NCBI GenBank assembly: GCA_018262195.1
Contig: JAGTRS010000020.1
Coordinates: forward strand, 1 to 64,000
Length of the DNA: 64,000 bases
Source: Pseudomonadota bacterium
Lineage (GTDB): Bacteria > Pseudomonadota > Gammaproteobacteria > Burkholderiales > Rhodocyclaceae
Direction: 5' to 3'
Made by a program: the position numbers and the translations under genes. The notes under the pieces are model-generated. The model did not search any database. It saw only the letters and a list, made by a program, of their open reading frames with translations, and was not told where the DNA came from. This document shows, piece after piece, positions 1-10,065 of this stretch; the first letter of the stretch is position 1, and each line of letters opens with the position of its first letter.

Positions 1-854
1 CGGTCCAGCGCCTTGACCCGGCTCTGCGCCTGCTTGGCCTTGCTGGCCTTGGCCTTGAAGCGGTTGATGAAGGATTGCAGGTGGGCGATCTTCTCGGCCT
101 GCTTGGCCATCGTTGCCTGCTGGAGGAGCATCTGCTCGGCACGCATGTCTTCGAACTTGCTGTAGTTGCCGCCGTAACGGACCAATTTGGCGTTGTCGAT
201 GTGCAGCGTGACGCCGGTGATGGCGTCGAGGAATTCGCGGTCATGGCTGATCATGACCAGCGTGCCCTGGTAGCGCTTGAGCCAGGCTTCGAGCCAGACG
301 AGGGCGTCCAAGTCGAGGTGGTTGGTCGGTTCGTCGAGCAGCAGGATGTCGGACGGGCACATCAGGGCGCGGGCCAGTTGCAAACGCATGCGCCAGCCGC
401 CGGAGAAGCTGTCGACCGGATTGTGCAGTTCGGAAACCTTGAAGCCGAGGCCGAGGATCAGCGACTGGGCGCGGGCTTCGGCGTCATGCTCGCCGGCGTC
501 GTTGAGCGCCATGTAGGCCTCGGCCATGCGCATCCCGTCGTCACTGGCTTCTGCATCGTGCACCTCGTTGCGGGCGGCGAGCAGCTTGGTGTCGCCATCG
601 ATGACGAAATCGGTCGCGCTCTGCGCGGTTTCCGGCATGTCCTGGGCAACCTGGCCCATCTGCCACTGTTTGGGAATCGAATAATCGCCGCCATCCTCAT
701 GCAACGTGCCGTTGAGCAGCGCGAACAGCGTGGACTTGCCGGCACCGTTGCGGCCGACCAGGCCGACCTTCTCACCGGGATTGATGGTGACGGAGGCCTT
801 GTCGAGCAGCACTTTCGAGCTGCGGCGCAGGGTGACGTTCTTGAGGATGATCAT
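1..854 (-). CDS. ABC-F family ATP-binding protein (YheS-like), truncated at the left window edge
   Basis: Reverse-strand reading from ATG at 854: MIILKNVTLRRSSKVLLDKASVTINPGEKVGLVGRNGAGKSTLFALL, then FSGGWRMRLQLARALMCPSDILLLDEPTNHLDLDALVWLE and the ABC-F linker. Confidence 0.9.
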   Translation of the reverse strand, partial: MIILKNVTLRRSSKVLLDKASVTINPGEKVGLVGRNGAGKSTLFALLNGTLHEDGGDYSIPKQWQMGQVAQDMPETAQSATDFVIDGDTKLLAARNEVHDAEASDDGMRMAEAYMALNDAGEHDAEARAQSLILGLGFKVSELHNPVDSFSGGWRMRLQLARALMCPSDILLLDEPTNHLDLDALVWLEAWLKRYQGTLVMISHDREFLDAITGVTLHIDNAKLVRYGGNYSKFEDMRAEQMLLQQATMAKQAEKIAHLQSFINRFKAKASKAKQAQSRVKALD

Positions 855-894
855 GGGGTGTTCGTTTCTTCAGAGGGTGGGCGCGCACGCCCGG

Positions 895-1284
895 TCAGGC
901 AATGATGTCGCCATCAACATAGAACCAGCGGCCGTCTTCGCGGACGAAGCGGCTTATTTCGTGGAGGCGGTGGCCGCGTCCGTCAATCCGGTAGCGAGCG
1001 ACGAATTCGACGGTGGCGTGGTTTTCATCCGTTGGCTGGTGGCGTTTCACCTCCAGCCCGAGCCATTTCGTGCCGTCATCTTCAGCCAGATCGAGATTGA
1101 TCGGCCGGGTCGATGGATGCCAGCTGGCCAGCAGGTAATCGTCCAGCTTCTGCACATAGGCGCTGTAGCGCGAACGCATCAGAGCTTCGGCCGTTTGGGC
1201 AATATCCGCCCCGGCGTGCAGGCGGCCGCAGCAATCGGCGTAACGCCTGCCGCTGCCACAAGGACAGGCGTCGCCGGTTTTCAC
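895..1284 (-). CDS. YchJ family SEC-C motif protein (UPF0225)
   Basis: CPCGSGRRYADCCGRLHAG start and AEALMRSRYSAYV motif; start overlaps rdgC stop (ATGA). Confidence 0.88.
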   Translation of the reverse strand: MKTGDACPCGSGRRYADCCGRLHAGADIAQTAEALMRSRYSAYVQKLDDYLLASWHPSTRPINLDLAEDDGTKWLGLEVKRHQPTDENHATVEFVARYRIDGRGHRLHEISRFVREDGRWFYVDGDIIA

Positions 1285-2195
1285 TTCGCTTCGACGACTT
1301 CGCCGCCGAGGGCTTCAACCAGTTGCGGCAGGAAGCGCGACAGTTCACCGGTCATCAGTGCGAAATCGGCATCGAACTGCTCATCGGCGTGTTCAGCGCT
1401 TTTCTCGGCTTCTTCCTTGAGAATATCGAGGAAGGCGAGGCGCTTCACTTCCAGCTTTTCGCCGAGCACGAAGGAAATGCGGTCATCCCAGGTCAGCGCC
1501 AGCTTGGTCGGCATCTTGCCGCTGGCCAGATGGGCCTTGATCTCGCCGCTGATTTCATCGCCCAGCGGGTGACGGACATAACGAACCGCCGCTTTTTCCT
1601 CGCCCGCCGCCTTCAGTTCACAATCACGATCAATGGTAAAACCAGCCGGGGCCTCGCCGCCGGCCAGCCAGTCAGCCATCGCCGCTTGCGGCGAAACCTG
1701 GGTGTGCAGCATGGTCAGCGGGAACTCATCGAGGCAATGACGCAGGTGTTCGATCACCTCCTCGGCCTTGGCCGGGCTGCCGGCATCGACACAGAACCAG
1801 CCGTTTTTCGGATCGATCCAGACGTAGGTGGTGCGGCGGCGGGTGAAAGCGCGCGGCATCAGTTCTTCGGTCACGCGCTCGCGCAACTCCTTCAACTGCT
1901 TGCGGCCGGGGGCATAGCCCTGCTGGGCTTCCATCAGTTCAGCGCGCTCCTTGACCTCTTCATTGACCACGGAAGACGGCAGCAAGCGTTGCTCTACACT
2001 CAACGCGATCATCCACTGCTGGCCGAGCGAATAGACCAGTGCGCCATCACGGCGCGGCGATACCCAGCCACGGCTCATTGGCTGGTTGCTGGGGCACTTC
2101 ACGAACGGCCCGCGGGAGAGTTGTTCGTCAAATTTGGCGAGGTCGATATTCCACGGCGTCGGCAGACGATAAAGCTGGAGATTCTTGAACCACAT
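1281..2195 (-). CDS. rdgC: Recombination-associated protein RdgC
   Basis: MWFKNLQLYRLPTPWNID start, SRGPFVKCPSNQPMSRGWVSPRRDGALVYSLGQQWMIAL; length 304 aa. Confidence 0.93.
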   Translation of the reverse strand: MWFKNLQLYRLPTPWNIDLAKFDEQLSRGPFVKCPSNQPMSRGWVSPRRDGALVYSLGQQWMIALSVEQRLLPSSVVNEEVKERAELMEAQQGYAPGRKQLKELRERVTEELMPRAFTRRRTTYVWIDPKNGWFCVDAGSPAKAEEVIEHLRHCLDEFPLTMLHTQVSPQAAMADWLAGGEAPAGFTIDRDCELKAAGEEKAAVRYVRHPLGDEISGEIKAHLASGKMPTKLALTWDDRISFVLGEKLEVKRLAFLDILKEEAEKSAEHADEQFDADFALMTGELSRFLPQLVEALGGEVVEAK

Positions 2196-2220
2196 GTGTT
2201 GTATTCCTTGCAGGCGCTGT

Positions 2221-2952
2221 TCAGCGCTTCTTGAAAATCACGTCCCAGACGCCATGGCCGAGGCGCAGGCCACGGTTTTCGAATTTGGTCAGCGGACGGT
2301 AGTCCGGTCGGGGGGCGAAGCCTTCCGACGAATTGACCAGCGTCGGCTCGCCGGAGAGCACTTCCAGCATCTGGTGGGCGTACTCTTCCCAGTCGGTGGC
2401 GCAATGGAAATAGCCACCCGGTTTCAGTCGTGAGGCCAGCAGCGCAACAAACGGCGACTGGATCAGCCGGCGCTTGTTGTGGCGGGCCTTGTGCCATGGA
2501 TCGGGGAAGAAGACATGGACGCCATCGAGCGAGCCTTCCGGCAACATGTCGCGCACCACTTCCACCGCATCGTGCTGGCAGATGCGCAGGTTGGTCAGCT
2601 CGCGTTCGGCGATCTGCTTGCACAGCGCACCAACACCCGGCACATGCACCTCGACGCCGAGGTAGTCGATGTCGCGGTTGGCATCGGCGATCTTGGCCGT
2701 TGTTTCACCCATGCCGGTGCCGATTTCGAGCACTTTCGGATTATTCCGGCCAAAGAAGGCGGCCAGATCGATCGGCTGCGGCACATAGACCAAGCCGATC
2801 TTCGGCATCATCTCGGCGTAGTAGTTTTCCTGGGCAGACGACATGCGGCCGGCGCGGCGCACGTAGCTTTTAATGTGGCCATAGCCTTCACGGCCTTCTT
2901 CGTAGACGCCTTCGCCAACGTTGGCCGGTTGAATCAGGGGTGTGTTGCTCAT
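2221..2952 (-). CDS. trmB: tRNA (guanine-N7-)-methyltransferase
   Basis: [59 protein letters not shown]. Confidence 0.95.
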   Translation of the reverse strand: MSNTPLIQPANVGEGVYEEGREGYGHIKSYVRRAGRMSSAQENYYAEMMPKIGLVYVPQPIDLAAFFGRNNPKVLEIGTGMGETTAKIADANRDIDYLGVEVHVPGVGALCKQIAERELTNLRICQHDAVEVVRDMLPEGSLDGVHVFFPDPWHKARHNKRRLIQSPFVALLASRLKPGGYFHCATDWEEYAHQMLEVLSGEPTLVNSSEGFAPRPDYRPLTKFENRGLRLGHGVWDVIFKKR

Positions 2953-3731
2953 GAGCCGATTAATCCAGAGGTCGGCGACGAAGGGTCGGCCGAGTAGTAT
3001 TTGCGGGCCATGCGGCCCGCCAGGAAAGCCTCGCGGCCTGCTTCAACACCCTTCTTCATGGCGCTGGCCATCAGTACCGGGTTCTTGGCGTGGGCGATGG
3101 CAGTATTCATAAGAACGCCGTCGCAGCCCAGTTCCATCGCAATCGCTGCATCGGAGGCTGTACCAACGCCGGCATCGACGATGATCGGCACCTTGGCATT
3201 GTCGATGATCAAACGCAGATTCCAGGGATTGACGATGCCCATACCGGAGCCGATCAGCGAGGCGAGCGGCATGACCGCCACACAACCGATCTCTTCCAGC
3301 ATCTTGGCCTGAATCGGATCGTCGGCACAGTAGACCATGACCTGAAAACCTTCCTTGACCAGCGTTTCGGCGGCCTTCAGGGTTTCCGGCATGTTCGGGA
3401 ACAGGTTGGTCGGATCGCCAAGCACCTCCAGCTTGCACAGAGGATGACCATCGAGCAGTTCGCGCGCCAGACGCAGCGTGCGCACCGCATCATCAGCGGT
3501 GTAACAGCCAGCCGTGTTGGGCAGGATGGTGAATTTTGACGGCGGAATGGCATCCAGCAGGTTGGGCTGGGTGGCATCCTGGCCAATGTTGGTGCGGCGG
3601 ATGGCGACGGTGACAATCTCGGCACCGGAGGCGTCGATAGCAGCCCGTGTTTCAGCGAAGTCCTTGTACTTGCCGGTGCCGACCAGCAAACGGGAGCGGT
3701 ACGCCTTGCCGGCGATAGTCAGTTGATGCAT
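2949..3731 (-). CDS. thiG: Thiazole synthase
   Basis: [65 protein letters not shown]. Confidence 0.96.
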   Translation of the reverse strand: MHQLTIAGKAYRSRLLVGTGKYKDFAETRAAIDASGAEIVTVAIRRTNIGQDATQPNLLDAIPPSKFTILPNTAGCYTADDAVRTLRLARELLDGHPLCKLEVLGDPTNLFPNMPETLKAAETLVKEGFQVMVYCADDPIQAKMLEEIGCVAVMPLASLIGSGMGIVNPWNLRLIIDNAKVPIIVDAGVGTASDAAIAMELGCDGVLMNTAIAHAKNPVLMASAMKKGVEAGREAFLAGRMARKYYSADPSSPTSGLIGS

Positions 3732-3743
3732 GGAGTTAGCTCC

Positions 3744-3947
3744 TTAACCGCCGCCGACGGCGACGACGATTTCAAGTTGATCGCCTGTCGCCAGCGCCGT
3801 GGTGGCATGCTGGCTCTTGGGGACGATTTCGCCGTTACGTTCGACGGCGATGCGCTTGCCGGCATAACCAAGCTGTTCGATCAGCCCGGCCACGGTCAGC
3901 GCTGCGGAAAACTGGCGAGATTCGCCATTGATTTTGAGTTCGAGCAT
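3744..3947 (-). CDS. thiS: Sulfur carrier protein ThiS
   Basis: 67 aa ubiquitin-like protein ending in GG (EIVVAVGGG); directly upstream of thiG. Confidence 0.93.
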   Translation of the reverse strand: MLELKINGESRQFSAALTVAGLIEQLGYAGKRIAVERNGEIVPKSQHATTALATGDQLEIVVAVGGG

Positions 3948-3951
3948 CGGG

Positions 3952-4722
3952 CTATTTTAACAAGCCGCGAGGTTTTCTCGGTGCGCTGGTGAATAGACGG
4001 TCATAGAGCCAGTTGGGCAACAGACGCAGTACTTTGGCCACGACGCCCATCTGCCAGGGGATCACGGCATAGGTCGTACCGCGCTCAATGGTAGCGGCAA
4101 AAAGTTCGGCTGCTTTGTCGACCGGCAGCAAGAACGGCATTTGGTAAGGATTGACCGCCGTCATCGGCGTTTCGATATAGCCCGGCGCGATGGTCACCAC
4201 CTTGATGCCGTACGGTCGCATTTCGAGACGCAGGCTTTCCAGATAGGTGATCGCCGCCGCCTTCGAAGCTGAATAGGCTTCCGCCCCTGGCAGGCCGCGA
4301 ATTCCGGCCACCGAAGCGATGCCAACCAGCCTTTTCTTGCCGCCGGCAGCTTTCATTGCCGGAATGAAGGGCGCAAAGGTCGCCGCCATGCCGAAGACGT
4401 TGGTGTCCATGACGCGCCGGAAGACCGCCAGGTCTTCCTCGTATTCGGTCAGCGTACCGGCCGAAACTCCGGCATTGGCGATGATGATGTCCGGCGCCCC
4501 GAAGCGGGCCAGGAAATCCGCAGCGGCTGCGTGCAAGGCGGGCGCATCGGCGACATCAAGGGCGTAGCAGGCATGGCAGCCGCCGAGGCGTTGATTCAGC
4601 CCGTCGAGAAACCCGGCCCGACGAGCCACCAGACCGAGCGTCGCACCTTTTGCCGCGTAGTAAACGGCAAGCGCCTCGCCGATACCCGACGAGGCGCCCG
4701 TGATGAAGACCTTGAGTGTCAA
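3952..4722 (-). CDS. SDR family NAD(P)-dependent oxidoreductase
   Basis: VFITGASSGIGEALA; YSASKAA catalytic motif. Confidence 0.9.
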   Translation of the reverse strand: MTLKVFITGASSGIGEALAVYYAAKGATLGLVARRAGFLDGLNQRLGGCHACYALDVADAPALHAAAADFLARFGAPDIIIANAGVSAGTLTEYEEDLAVFRRVMDTNVFGMAATFAPFIPAMKAAGGKKRLVGIASVAGIRGLPGAEAYSASKAAAITYLESLRLEMRPYGIKVVTIAPGYIETPMTAVNPYQMPFLLPVDKAAELFAATIERGTTYAVIPWQMGVVAKVLRLLPNWLYDRLFTSAPRKPRGLLK

Positions 4723-5373
4723 TTATTTCTTGCCACTGCCCTTGCCCGACTTTTCACTGCGTGCCTTGGCAATCAGGCTGTCGGCGATGGCCAGGGTTTC
4801 GTTGAAATCCTTGCCGCCGACCAGGAACTTGCCTTCAACCGCCAGTGCCGGCACCCCGGTGATCTTGTAGGCCTGGGCCATCTGGTCGCCGCGTTTGACC
4901 TTGCTCATGACACCGAAAGAGTTGAAGGTTTCGCCGAATTTCTTCGCATCGACACCTTTCTTGACAACCCATTCGGTCAAAGCCTTTTCCTCGAACAGGT
5001 TCTGGCGCTCCGTGTGGATCGCCCGGAAGATATCAGTCTCAAGGCGATGCAGATCGCCAGTGATTTCCAGCGCGTAATAAAGCTTGGCAATGTTCGCCCA
5101 GGCAGCGCGACCGAAGGTGATCGGCACTTTCTTGACGACGACATCGCCCTGTTGCTTGGCCACCCAGGCGGTCAGCAGCGGATTGAAATCGGCACAGTGC
5201 GGGCAACCGTAGCTGAAAAACTCAAGCACTTCGATCTTCGCGGCATCCTCCGTCGGCTGGGGCGGCGTGATCGGCGTGTAGGGCGCATTCTGGGCAAAGG
5301 ACGGCATTGCCACGGCAAGGGCCGCGCCGAACGCAAAAACGGTGCTGACAAAACTGCGACGTGAAACCTTCAT
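4723..5373 (-). CDS. dsbA: Thiol:disulfide interchange protein DsbA-like
   Basis: N-terminal signal peptide; EFFSYGCPHCADFNP thioredoxin-fold CPHC motif. Confidence 0.9.
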   Translation of the reverse strand: MKVSRRSFVSTVFAFGAALAVAMPSFAQNAPYTPITPPQPTEDAAKIEVLEFFSYGCPHCADFNPLLTAWVAKQQGDVVVKKVPITFGRAAWANIAKLYYALEITGDLHRLETDIFRAIHTERQNLFEEKALTEWVVKKGVDAKKFGETFNSFGVMSKVKRGDQMAQAYKITGVPALAVEGKFLVGGKDFNETLAIADSLIAKARSEKSGKGSGKK

Positions 5374-5382
5374 TCGCTACTC

Positions 5383-5988
5383 CTATTTGGACAGTTGAGC
5401 TTCAATGCCTGATTTGGCAAGCTCGGCACGCACTTTGTTCAATTCATCGATCTTCGTGTAGGGGCCAACCCGAACGCGATAGAAGGTCTTGTCCTGAATC
5501 ATCACCTGCTGGACAACAGCCTCTATACCCATAAACGCGAGCTTGGCCTTTTGGTTGTCAGCATCCTGCGCCGTGCTGAACGAGCCAGCCTGCAGGAAGA
5601 GCGGTGTCTTCGATTCCTTGGATTCTTCCTTCTTGTCGTCTTTTTTCGGCTCTTCCTTCTTGGCATCCGGTTTCGGGGTCTTGTCCGGCACCGCATCCGC
5701 CTTGCCCGGCAGGATGTCGTAGAACTGGAAGCGCTTCTCGGGAATCGGATCGCCCGGCTTGCCCGGCAAGGCCAAAGGCTGGCCCGGCTGCCCGTTGGCG
5801 CCTTCGACCTTGGCCGGAGGCTGCGCTCGTTCGACGAAGGGCAGGGGTGACTTGTTCATGTACCAGACCACCCCGGCCGCAATCCCGACTCCAAGCACCA
5901 GGCCGATGAACATGCCGATCAGCGTACCGCCCCCGGACTTCTTTTTCGCCGGGGCGCTCTTGCGGGATTTCATATCGCGACTCATCAA
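5383..5988 (-). CDS. SPOR domain-containing protein
   Basis: Single TM near the N-terminus, low-complexity linker, C-terminal LQAGSFSTAQDADNQKAKLAFMGIEAVVQQV...YRVRVGPY SPOR repeat. Confidence 0.88.
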   Translation of the reverse strand: MMSRDMKSRKSAPAKKKSGGGTLIGMFIGLVLGVGIAAGVVWYMNKSPLPFVERAQPPAKVEGANGQPGQPLALPGKPGDPIPEKRFQFYDILPGKADAVPDKTPKPDAKKEEPKKDDKKEESKESKTPLFLQAGSFSTAQDADNQKAKLAFMGIEAVVQQVMIQDKTFYRVRVGPYTKIDELNKVRAELAKSGIEAQLSK

Positions 5989-5994
5989 ATTTCC

Positions 5995-7758
5995 TTACAT
6001 GGAGTCCGGGCAGCTGACACCGAGAATCGTCATTCCGTTACGGATGGTCTGGCGGACAGCAGCAGCCAGCGCGACACGGGCATCACGCAGGGCGGCATCG
6101 TCAACCAGCATGCGTTCGGCGTTGTACCAACCGTGGAACTCGCCGGCCAGATCCTTCAGGTAGAAGGCAATCAGGTGCGGTGCCAACTCGCGTGCAGCGC
6201 CATCGATGACGTCGCGGAATTCCGCCAGCTTGCTGGCAATGGCCAATTCGCGCGGATTGTCGAGCAGCGCCAGATTTGCATCGGCCAGGGTGGCCAGATC
6301 GCCGCCCCACTGGTTGATCACCGAGCAGACGCGGGCATGGGCGTACTGGATGTAATAGACCGGGTTCTCGTTGGTCTGGCTCTTGGCCAGATCGAGGTCG
6401 AAATCGAGGTGCTGGTCGGACTTACGCAGCGCATAGAAGAAACGGCAGGCATCGTTGCCGACTTCACCGCGCAGTTCGCGCAGGGTGACAAACTCGCCGG
6501 AACGCGTAGACATCGAAGCCTTCTGGCCATTGCGATAAAGCACGGCGAACTGGACCAGCGCCACCTGCAGCTTGCCGGCATCCAGCCCCAGGGCAGTGAT
6601 CGCCCCGTTTACGCGGGAAATATAGCCGTGGTGATCGGCGCCCCAGATGTTGATGACCTTGTCGAAGCCACGCTCGAACTTGTTCAGGTGATAGGCGATA
6701 TCGGAGGCGAAATAGGTGTAGAGGCCGTTCTCGCGCTGGACGACGCGGTCCTTCTCATCGCCGAAAGTCGTCGACTTGAACCAGCGGGCGCCGTTCTGCA
6801 CGTACAGGTGGCCGTTCTTTTCGAGCAGATCGACGCAACGGGCTACTAGGCCGGTATCGAACAGCGCCTGCTCGGAGAACCAGACGTCGAAATGGACGCC
6901 GAACTCTTCCAGATCGTCGCGGCCGTCGGCCAACTGCTCGGACAAGGCATGCTGGTGCACGTAGGCCCAATCGGGGCCGAGCAACGCCTTGGCATTGGCG
7001 ATCAGCGCGTCAAGATGCTGTTCGCGCTGCGCCTTGGCTTCGTCGTCAGCACGATCAGCGCCCGGCTGGCCAGGCGTACCGGCCAATACGGCATCCACTG
7101 CACGCACATATTTGTCACCATGTGCAGCGGTCATCTGGGCGGCCATGTCACGCACGTATGAACCCTGATAGCCATTGGGCGGGAAAGGCACGCTGACGCC
7201 GTGTTGATCGAGATAGCGCAGCCAGGTCGATACGGCCAGAATGTCCATCTGCCGACCGGCATCATTGACGTAATACTCGCGGGTCACATCCCAGCCGGCG
7301 AAAGTCAGCAGACTGGACAAGGAAGCGCCGTAAGCGGCACCGCGACCATGGCCGACATGCAACGGACCGGTCGGGTTGGCCGACACAAATTCGACCTGCA
7401 CCTTTTGCCAGGCCCCCTGCGTCGAACGGCCAAAATTCTCGCCCTCGGCCAGCACCGCCTTGACGACATTGGTCTTGATCCCGGCATCGAGCGTGAAATT
7501 GATGAAGCCCGCCCCGGCCACTTCGGCCTTGGTCACCAGCTTCGAGGGCGGCAATTCGGCCAGCAGCTGGTTGGCAATCTCACGCGGGTTCTTTTTCAGC
7601 GCCTTGGCCAGTTGCATGGCCAGGTTGGTGGCGAAATCGCCATGCGTCGGATCACGCGGGCGCTCGAGTTGAATGGGGGTATCGGTTGCAGCAGGTGCAA
7701 CGCTGGCCAGCGCCTGTTGCAACAGGGCGGTCAGCTGGGTTTTAACGTCTTGGGCCAT
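5995..7758 (-). CDS. argS: Arginyl-tRNA synthetase
   Basis: VEFVSANPTGPLHVGHGRGAAYG class I HIGH region; WGADHHGYISRV; KASMSTRSGEFV. Confidence 0.96.
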   Translation of the reverse strand: MAQDVKTQLTALLQQALASVAPAATDTPIQLERPRDPTHGDFATNLAMQLAKALKKNPREIANQLLAELPPSKLVTKAEVAGAGFINFTLDAGIKTNVVKAVLAEGENFGRSTQGAWQKVQVEFVSANPTGPLHVGHGRGAAYGASLSSLLTFAGWDVTREYYVNDAGRQMDILAVSTWLRYLDQHGVSVPFPPNGYQGSYVRDMAAQMTAAHGDKYVRAVDAVLAGTPGQPGADRADDEAKAQREQHLDALIANAKALLGPDWAYVHQHALSEQLADGRDDLEEFGVHFDVWFSEQALFDTGLVARCVDLLEKNGHLYVQNGARWFKSTTFGDEKDRVVQRENGLYTYFASDIAYHLNKFERGFDKVINIWGADHHGYISRVNGAITALGLDAGKLQVALVQFAVLYRNGQKASMSTRSGEFVTLRELRGEVGNDACRFFYALRKSDQHLDFDLDLAKSQTNENPVYYIQYAHARVCSVINQWGGDLATLADANLALLDNPRELAIASKLAEFRDVIDGAARELAPHLIAFYLKDLAGEFHGWYNAERMLVDDAALRDARVALAAAVRQTIRNGMTILGVSCPDSM

Positions 7759-7789
7759 TGATTTGCAGCGGAAAAATCCAAAACGGCGA

Positions 7790-8320
7790 TTATACGCTGC
7801 CGATGCCCGGGTTCTGCTTCGTAATTACCGACCAGGCAGCGAGTTTCTCCGGATAACTGCGCGCCGCATGGGCCGGACTGGTCGATGGCAAGCGGGCGAA
7901 GTGGAGGCCTTTGCCGCCCAGCCCCGGAAGCACATGACGACGAAAGCTGGCCTCGGCCGTGCCGCCATTGAAATAGACGTTTCTGATACTGGGATGAGCC
8001 GCAAAAAATGCTGGAAAGTCATTGACGCAGACCGAGCTATTAACGATATCGGAGTCCAGACTGCCGTAGCGCTCGCAAGTGAAGATCACGTCCCACAAAG
8101 CCACGCCGGCCGCCTGCAGCTTCTCCAGTCGCTGGGCATAAGGAAGGGCCGGCCCTGCACCGATCAGATCCCCGATAATTCGCCAGAAGGCATTCCGCTC
8201 ATTGGCGTAGTACTGCCCGGCCCGCAAGGATGGCTCGCCCGGCATGCTGCCGAGGATGAGAATCCGGGCGCGGCTATCGGCGACCGGCGGAAAGCCTTGA
8301 ATCTGGGAGGCCAGTGACAT
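7790..8320 (-). CDS. DNA-deoxyinosine glycosylase / uracil-DNA glycosylase superfamily
   Basis: ILILGSMPGEPSLRAGQYYANERNAFWRII and LPSTSPAHA motifs. Confidence 0.82.
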   Translation of the reverse strand: MSLASQIQGFPPVADSRARILILGSMPGEPSLRAGQYYANERNAFWRIIGDLIGAGPALPYAQRLEKLQAAGVALWDVIFTCERYGSLDSDIVNSSVCVNDFPAFFAAHPSIRNVYFNGGTAEASFRRHVLPGLGGKGLHFARLPSTSPAHAARSYPEKLAAWSVITKQNPGIGSV

Positions 8321-8328
8321 TAAAGCGC

Positions 8329-9846
8329 TCAGCCACCCATCACCCGGTTCTTGCCGGCTCGCTTGGCCAGGTACATGGCCTGGTCAGCCCGCCGGATCGC
8401 GTCGGTACCGCTTTCTTCCGGCTTCAACTGGGCCACGCCTGCACTGAAGGTAATCAAAATCTTTTCATTCCCGCTCAGGTAGATCGCCTTGGTAAGCTCG
8501 CGCTGCAAGCGGGTCATCGCCTCGATACCCTGCTCAAGTGTCGTATCCGGCATCAGGACAACGAACTCCTCGCCGCCGTAACGAGCCAGCGTATCGCTCG
8601 GCCGCAGGTTGCTCCGGGTAACGTCAGCCAGATGGATCAAGGCGCCATCGCCGGCATCATGGCCAAGCCGGTCATTGAGTTTCTTGAAATTATCGATATC
8701 GAGCAGGCTGATCGACAGTGGTAGGTCCTTGCGCCGCATGCATGAAACCTCACGCGCCAAGGCCTCATCCAGACCCTTGCGGTTCAGGGCATCGGTCAAT
8801 GGGTCGTGGCGGGCCAGCGCGCTGGCGTTATCCAGTTCCTGATGCAACTGCATCAGCTCCGACTCGGTGATCAACACCTTGTCTTGCAACGTTTTCAATT
8901 GCTCGCGTGATAGCGCGGTTTCTTCGGCCATCGCATGTGTTGCATTGATCACATCATCCAGCAAAGGCCGCAAATCATCGACGCTTGAGACCTTCTCGAT
9001 CTGGCGAGCGCTTTCCTCGATGCGCCCCTCGAACTCACTGCTCGAGCGGTTCATGGTCGCCAGTCGCTCAATGAACTCGGCCAGCATATGGCGCATTTCA
9101 GCCTGCGCCTCGACAGAACGAGACTTGGCACGCCCCTGCCTTTCCATGACATCGCGCAAGCGACGCTCCATCTCGTCGAGATGGCGCAGGGTCAAGGGCG
9201 GGGCAACAGCAGCCAGAAGGCCATCAATCTGCCCCTTGAGCCAGCTGTCATCAACACTCAGCTCGCCAATATTCTCGATGATCATATGCAGGAGCTTGAG
9301 CAAGGCCCCTTTGATCTCTACCTGCTCTTCGGCCGCGGCGCACACCTGGTAAGCCAGACTGGCCAGAAGCTCCTGAACAAGAGTAAGTTCGACCGTCGGC
9401 TGCTTGAGCAGCAGCAGCAATCCACCAGCCATTTCGGCAACACGCGAGTTATCGTCACCCAGCGCCGGCAGAACACCTTCAACCAGACGGGCGAGCTTGC
9501 CGGCAAACTCAGCGGGCAGCGAGGGCGGCTGAGTAGCCTGCTCGCCGGATGGCGGCACAACACCGGCTTGGGCAAATGCATTCAACGCCTCGCTCACACA
9601 CTGCCAGCTACGACGGCCAATTGCCGAACCGAGCAAATCCAGCGACTGCTGTTGCCGCTCATTGCGGGGCACCAGCTGAGTCGACAGTTGCCGCAACGGG
9701 CCTTCCGGAAAAGGAAGGGTATTCGGCACGCCGGCTATCTCGTTGTAGCACGCCTGATAATTGGCCGGCGTCGGCTGCAAGTGACTGGTAGCAAGGCGCC
9801 TTAGCGCTTCTCGCGCAATATCTGAGGGCTGTTTTTGGTCGTTCAT
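8329..9846 (-). CDS. GGDEF domain diguanylate cyclase
   Basis: ARYGGEEFVVLMP active site with RPSD I-site exactly 5 residues upstream. The ORF extends to 10020, but MNDQKQPSDIAREALRRLA at 9846 is the likely start. Confidence 0.9.
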   Translation of the reverse strand: MNDQKQPSDIAREALRRLATSHLQPTPANYQACYNEIAGVPNTLPFPEGPLRQLSTQLVPRNERQQQSLDLLGSAIGRRSWQCVSEALNAFAQAGVVPPSGEQATQPPSLPAEFAGKLARLVEGVLPALGDDNSRVAEMAGGLLLLLKQPTVELTLVQELLASLAYQVCAAAEEQVEIKGALLKLLHMIIENIGELSVDDSWLKGQIDGLLAAVAPPLTLRHLDEMERRLRDVMERQGRAKSRSVEAQAEMRHMLAEFIERLATMNRSSSEFEGRIEESARQIEKVSSVDDLRPLLDDVINATHAMAEETALSREQLKTLQDKVLITESELMQLHQELDNASALARHDPLTDALNRKGLDEALAREVSCMRRKDLPLSISLLDIDNFKKLNDRLGHDAGDGALIHLADVTRSNLRPSDTLARYGGEEFVVLMPDTTLEQGIEAMTRLQRELTKAIYLSGNEKILITFSAGVAQLKPEESGTDAIRRADQAMYLAKRAGKNRVMGG

Positions 9847-10065
9847 GGAGGCGATAAATGGCTTCGGTGGCGAGACAAGGCACCTGCAGAGTCGGTAAGT
9901 GAGTTTATCCCATCCGGGCTCTCGACTTGCAAGATAGTTCGCCTCGACTTTCGCCACTTGGCAGCGCATGGCTTGAAGCCCCAAATCGCCGGGCCGCAAC
10001 TTGCGTTGGCGTGTTAACATGCTCGTTTAGCTTTGCAGCCCGGCCCGGCCGGCGTTTACCGTCAA